DNA of 8,688 nt from Clostridium sp. UBA6758 (GTDB lineage Bacteria; Bacillota; Clostridia; Clostridiales; Clostridiaceae): positions 3,821 through 12,508 of the forward strand of contig DKGY01000066.1 of assembly GCA_002453475.1 (NCBI GenBank), read 5' to 3'. Made by a program: the position numbers and the translations under genes. This document shows, in pieces, positions 6,478-8,688 of the stretch (positions are counted from its first letter, which is position 1; each line of letters opens with the position of its first letter). The notes beneath the pieces were generated by a model that saw only the letters and a program-made list of their open reading frames with translations, searched no databases and was not told the DNA's origin.

Positions 6478-7535
6478 TAAGATTAGTATTAATTAATATG
6501 AAAAGACAATTAAAAAGTCCATTTATGTTACTAATGACCTTGATATTTCCTGTTGTTATGATTTTAGTTATAAATGGTGGAGGTTTAGGTAATGAATCAG
6601 AAAGCATAGGAATTATAGATAAAAGTAATTCAAATCACTCTACTGAGGTTATTGAGAGGTTGAGTGAAGAATACTCCATAAGCACACTAGAGGGTCAGAT
6701 AGAAGAGAACTTTAATTTGCTTAGAGAAAATAAATTAGGAGCAATTTATGTTATAGATGATAATTTTCAAGATTTATTAGATAATGGAGAGCTTCCTAAA
6801 ATTAAGTGTTATAGAACTGAGGCTGCTAGTGGCTCAATAATGGCAGAAGATATTATAACAAGCTATGTATCCGGAGTTGTTGAGGAAGAAGTAAGTGAGG
6901 GACTAAGCACAAATTCTACCACTGCAGTTATTGTAGATGAAGAAGTAGACAGTAAAGAGGACTATAAGATGACTGTATTAATGCTATGTTATTTTATGAT
7001 GATAGGTGGTTCTGTTATTGCTGGAGAAATAATTAAACTTAGAGAGCAAAAGGTATTAAAAAGAACCATAGCAACTAGTAATTCAGATATAACTATTTTA
7101 GGTAGTTTATTTATTTCATCCTTTATAATTCAAGGAGTTTTAAGTTGCTCAGCTTTTATAATTTTAACTATCTTATTAAAGCTTCCTAACAACAATATTC
7201 CTCAAGGAATACTGATTATATTCCTAAGTAGTTTAGTTACAACATCTATTATTGTGGCAGTAACAAGATGGATTAAAAATGTAACCTTAGCAAGTCTATC
7301 TACAGTTGTTTTTGGAATAGCTGCTTTTGGTTTGGGGATTTTTGGATCAGAGTTAGATACATTTGAGAATGTTCCAGAAATAATAACTAGAATTAGCGTA
7401 ATATCACCATTTACATGGTTATTAAAAATAATAGATACAGGCAAAATTATTATTCCTATTTTGATTATATCTCTGATGTCTATTATGTTCTTTACAGCAG
7501 GAAGCTTCAGGTTGAGGGAGTTTGTTAAGGAATAA
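6468..7535 (+). CDS. ABC-2 type permease, second subunit (LnrN-like)
   Basis: A 355-residue membrane protein with the same plan as its neighbour. Helix 1 is at about 18-37 and an extracytoplasmic domain at about 40-165. Five more hydrophobic segments lie at about 168-187, 209-236, 243-265, 274-294 and 325-345. The LKRTIATSNSD loop after helix 2 and the ISPFTWLLKIID segment before helix 6 fit ABC-2 exporters. The ATG overlaps the previous gene by 10 bases and is preceded by GGGGAGGA, which means tight coupling and probably a fixed 1:1 ratio with the first permease. It is the last gene of the exporter set. No clear rho-independent terminator follows it, so some read-through towards the acetyltransferase is possible. 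Its exact substrate cannot be read from sequence. Confidence 0.9.
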   Translation: MRLIRLVLINMKRQLKSPFMLLMTLIFPVVMILVINGGGLGNESESIGIIDKSNSNHSTEVIERLSEEYSISTLEGQIEENFNLLRENKLGAIYVIDDNFQDLLDNGELPKIKCYRTEAASGSIMAEDIITSYVSGVVEEEVSEGLSTNSTTAVIVDEEVDSKEDYKMTVLMLCYFMMIGGSVIAGEIIKLREQKVLKRTIATSNSDITILGSLFISSFIIQGVLSCSAFIILTILLKLPNNNIPQGILIIFLSSLVTTSIIVAVTRWIKNVTLASLSTVVFGIAAFGLGIFGSELDTFENVPEIITRISVISPFTWLLKIIDTGKIIIPILIISLMSIMFFTAGSFRLREFVKE

Positions 7536-7555
7536 TGTGGATTTAATAGACTTGA

Positions 7556-7642
7556 TTTTATATTATAAAGGAAGTAACACCGATTAAGGATTTAGTTAAA
7601 GAGGTGTTGAAGTGCAAAGTAGGCTCTATGTATGATGTATAA
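7556..7642 (+). pseudogene. Possible remnant of a coding sequence
   Basis: Between an in-frame TGA (7553-7555) and the TAA at 7640-7642 there are 28 codons without stop. The peptide has a protein-like, amphipathic composition including IKDLVKEVLK. There is no ATG, GTG or TTG start with a ribosome binding site at its left end, and it is too short to assign to a family. It may be the tail of a decayed gene, or chance. Confidence 0.2.
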
Positions 7643-7679
7643 TCATCGTAGTAGTTATAAAAACTATAACATAAATAAT

Positions 7680-7708
7680 TTGACTTTTTATCATAATATT
7701 GCTAGTAT
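7680..7708 (+). promoter_or_regulatory. Sigma-A-type promoter for the acetyltransferase
   Basis: TTGACT (7680-7685) and TAGTAT (7703-7708) are separated by exactly 17 bases, each close to consensus. Transcription should begin near 7715 and give an untranslated leader of about 190 bases before the acetyltransferase start. An alternative TATAAT (7719-7724) has no good -35 partner. Confidence 0.6.
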
Positions 7709-7768
7709 TGTAATTAGGTATAATTTAACAAATTGAAACCATGAAATGATATGATCGGAGTGATTATT

Positions 7769-7807
7769 ATGAAATATCCTTCTTTAAAAGTATTTTTATT
7801 TTCATAG
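7769..7807 (+). CDS. Short upstream ORF, candidate leader peptide
   Basis: A 12-codon frame encodes MKYPSLKVFLFS. Its ATG follows GGAG (7757-7760) with an 8-base gap, so it looks translatable. It lies in the predicted leader of the acetyltransferase. Its stop codon TAG (7805-7807) sits in the left arm of hairpin A. Its Pro4-Ser5 codons CCTTCT (7778-7783) can pair with the acetyltransferase ribosome binding site AGGAGG (7890-7895), with one G-U pair. This arrangement resembles drug-responsive leader peptides, but regulation is inferred, and a frame this short could occur by chance. Confidence 0.4.
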   Translation: MKYPSLKVFLFS

Positions 7808-7871
7808 CAAAGACTGCTATGAATAAATTGAATTATTAGCATATTAAATTGATTTTTATGTAGTCTTTGCT
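7801..7871 (+). promoter_or_regulatory. Two mutually exclusive hairpins in the acetyltransferase leader
   Basis: Hairpin A is a perfect 9-bp stem, TTCATAGCA (7801-7809) with TGCTATGAA (7815-7823), loop AAGAC. Hairpin B pairs AGCAAAGACT (7806-7815) with AGTCTTTGCT (7862-7871), extended by G-U and C-G pairs to 12 bp (7806-7817 with 7860-7871). The two share bases 7806-7817 and cannot form together. Neither is followed by a T run. Such switching stems are typical of attenuation leaders. An alternative reading of hairpin B is a very short terminal-inverted-repeat insertion. Confidence 0.5.
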
Positions 7872-7905
7872 TAAGTAACTATATTAATTAGGAGGCGAAG
7901 ATAAT

Positions 7906-8370
7906 ATGAAATTAGAATTTAGGGTACCTACAAAAAGTGATGTAGATGATATTTTAACTTGGAAATATGACGGAATATATTCATTCTATGATAATGATAT
8001 ACAAAAGGAAAAAATAGAGTGGATAAAAAGCTTTGTTGATTCGGATGATAATTTTTCAATTTATAATGATAACAACAAGCTAGTAGGGAATTGTTCATTC
8101 TATTATATTGAAGAATTTTTCTGCGTAGGTTTGCAAATGCAACCAGAGCTTACAGGAAAAGGTTTTGGTATAGAGTTTGCAAAAGCAATAATTGATTTTG
8201 GAAGAGAAAAATATAAATTTAATTATATTGATTTAACAGTTGCAAATTTCAATAATAGAGCTATTAAAGTGTATGAGAAATTAGGATTTAAAGTTATTGA
8301 AGAATTTGTTAATACAATAAGAGGAAATGATTATGATTTTTTAGCTATGAGATTAGTATTTAATGAATAG
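7906..8370 (+). CDS. GNAT-family N-acetyltransferase
   Basis: A 154-residue soluble protein, normal length for a single GNAT domain, that should transfer acetyl from acetyl-CoA to an amine. The N-terminus (FRVPTKSDVDDILTWKYDG) fits the first strand and helix of RimI/RimJ-like members. Motif A is visible at about 75-101, with the acetyl-CoA pyrophosphate loop ELTGKGFG (81-88). Motif B follows at about 108-131, with LTVANFNNRAIKVYEKLGFKV including Asn114, Asn117 and Tyr123. The ATG at 7906 has a consensus AGGAGG 10 bases upstream. It is monocistronic, with its own promoter, a long structured leader and a terminator. The substrate cannot be deduced. A protein, a small amine or an antibiotic are all possible, and the leader would fit an inducible resistance or detoxification role. 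That idea is inference only. Confidence 0.92.
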   Translation: MKLEFRVPTKSDVDDILTWKYDGIYSFYDNDIQKEKIEWIKSFVDSDDNFSIYNDNNKLVGNCSFYYIEEFFCVGLQMQPELTGKGFGIEFAKAIIDFGREKYKFNYIDLTVANFNNRAIKVYEKLGFKVIEEFVNTIRGNDYDFLAMRLVFNE

Positions 8371-8460
8371 AAATATATTTTTTATGGCTATTGGATAAAT
8401 TAAAAATAGTATATAAATGATTAGGGTAAGATAAGTTATATAAATAATTAAATTTAAGAT

Positions 8461-8505
8461 AAAAGGTGCTAATCATCTGAGGATGGAGCATCTTTTTCTT
8501 TGTTT
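8461..8505 (+). terminator. Rho-independent terminator after the acetyltransferase
   Basis: AGGTGCT (8464-8470) pairs with AGCATCT (8487-8493), with one G-U pair and flanking A-T pairs. An inner stem CATC/GATG (8474-8477 with 8482-8485) closes a TGAG loop. The hairpin is followed by TTTTTCTTTGTTTTT. It lies about 90 bases after the acetyltransferase stop and ends that transcript. Confidence 0.85.
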
Positions 8506-8537
8506 TTAGACTGTGTGTTAAGATGAATAAATTTAAT

Positions 8538-8566
8538 TTGATATTTGAATAGTAAGTAAAGATATA
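8538..8566 (+). promoter_or_regulatory. Weak candidate promoter for the right-end gene
   Basis: TTGATA (8538-8543) is followed after 17 bases by GATATA (8561-8566), or after 19 by TATAAG. It lies after a terminator and before a possible rightward gene, which is the right place, but the -10 match is poor. Confidence 0.3.
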
Positions 8567-8635
8567 AGTATCTAAAGAGAAATAGAGGGGAATAATAAAT
8601 TATTAAAAGTATAGACTAAAAAGAGTTTAGTTATT

Positions 8636-8688
8636 ATGGAAATATATAACAAAATCTCTGAAACCCTTGAGGCCACAACAACTAGTTA
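8636..8688 (+). CDS. Possible start of a gene cut by the window end
   Basis: From the ATG at 8636 the frame stays open to the edge and would encode a protein beginning MEIYNKISETLEATTTS. Codons in this stretch (ACC, GAG, GCC) are richer in G+C than the surrounding intergenic DNA, which favours real coding. The upstream AAGAG (8621-8625) is only a weak ribosome binding site, and an in-frame stop at 8612-8614 bounds the start. No family can be named from 17 residues. Confidence 0.4.
   Translation, partial: MEIYNKISETLEATTTS

Larger units (their letters stand above)
7536..7905 (+). other. Intergenic region and long leader before the acetyltransferase
   Basis: These 370 bases hold several small elements described separately: a possible gene remnant (7556-7642), a sigma-A promoter (7680-7708), a short upstream ORF (7769-7807) and two overlapping hairpins (7801-7871). 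In addition AACACC (7576-7581) and GGTGTT (7603-7608) form an inverted repeat with a 21-base loop and no T run, so it is not a normal terminator for the exporter operon. GTTATA/TATAAC also forms a small dyad near 7654-7670. Confidence 0.5.

Noticed and set aside
7576..7608. AACACC/GGTGTT inverted repeat as terminator of the exporter operon
   Set aside because: The stem is only 6 bp with a 21-base loop and no T run follows.
8584..8612. A gene starting after the GAGGGG near 8585-8590
   Set aside because: No ATG, GTG or TTG lies within a usable distance of that purine-rich stretch.

Overview
The window is very AT-rich, with strong GGAGG-type ribosome binding sites, A/T-ending codons and rho-independent terminators. 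This suggests a low-GC Firmicute, most likely Clostridium or a close relative (inferred from composition and gene style, not from a database match). It carries two complete two-component systems, one ABC-2 type exporter and one GNAT acetyltransferase. There are no rRNA, tRNA, CRISPR or clear insertion-sequence features.

Left part (minus strand, about 82-2247): an OmpR-family response regulator (1556-2218) is followed by a membrane sensor histidine kinase (97 to about 1566). The two are translationally coupled: the kinase start lies inside the last codons of the regulator. The pair ends at a rho-independent terminator whose loop carries the kinase stop codon. By motif style the pair resembles VanR/VanS-B type sensor systems, but no resistance genes sit beside it.

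Middle (plus strand, 2557-7535): a five-gene cassette, divergent from the first pair across a 338-base gap. In order it holds a six-helix HisKA_3 kinase, a NarL/LuxR-type response regulator, an ABC ATPase and two ABC-2 permeases. Order, sizes and families match the Bacillus subtilis lnrJK-lnrLMN (yfiJKLMN) linearmycin-resistance locus, so the likely role is sensing and removing a membrane-active compound. The 85-base gap between regulator and ATPase is dense with signals: two TGAC...GTCA-like dyads one pitch-pair (21 bp) apart, a perfect TATAAT with a poor -35, and a 45-base hairpin that would bury the ATPase ribosome binding site. The TATAAT sits in the upper part of that hairpin. A transcript started at this promoter would therefore lack the left arm and have a free ribosome binding site, while a read-through transcript from the kinase/regulator genes would be translationally closed. 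This is the most interesting observation in the window.

Right part (7536-8688): a 370-base stretch holds a possible gene remnant, a good sigma-A promoter, a 12-codon upstream ORF with its own ribosome binding site, and two mutually exclusive hairpins. It leads into a GNAT acetyltransferase (7906-8370), followed by a strong terminator at about 8461-8505. The leader looks like a translation-attenuation device. A possible new gene begins at 8636 and runs off the end.
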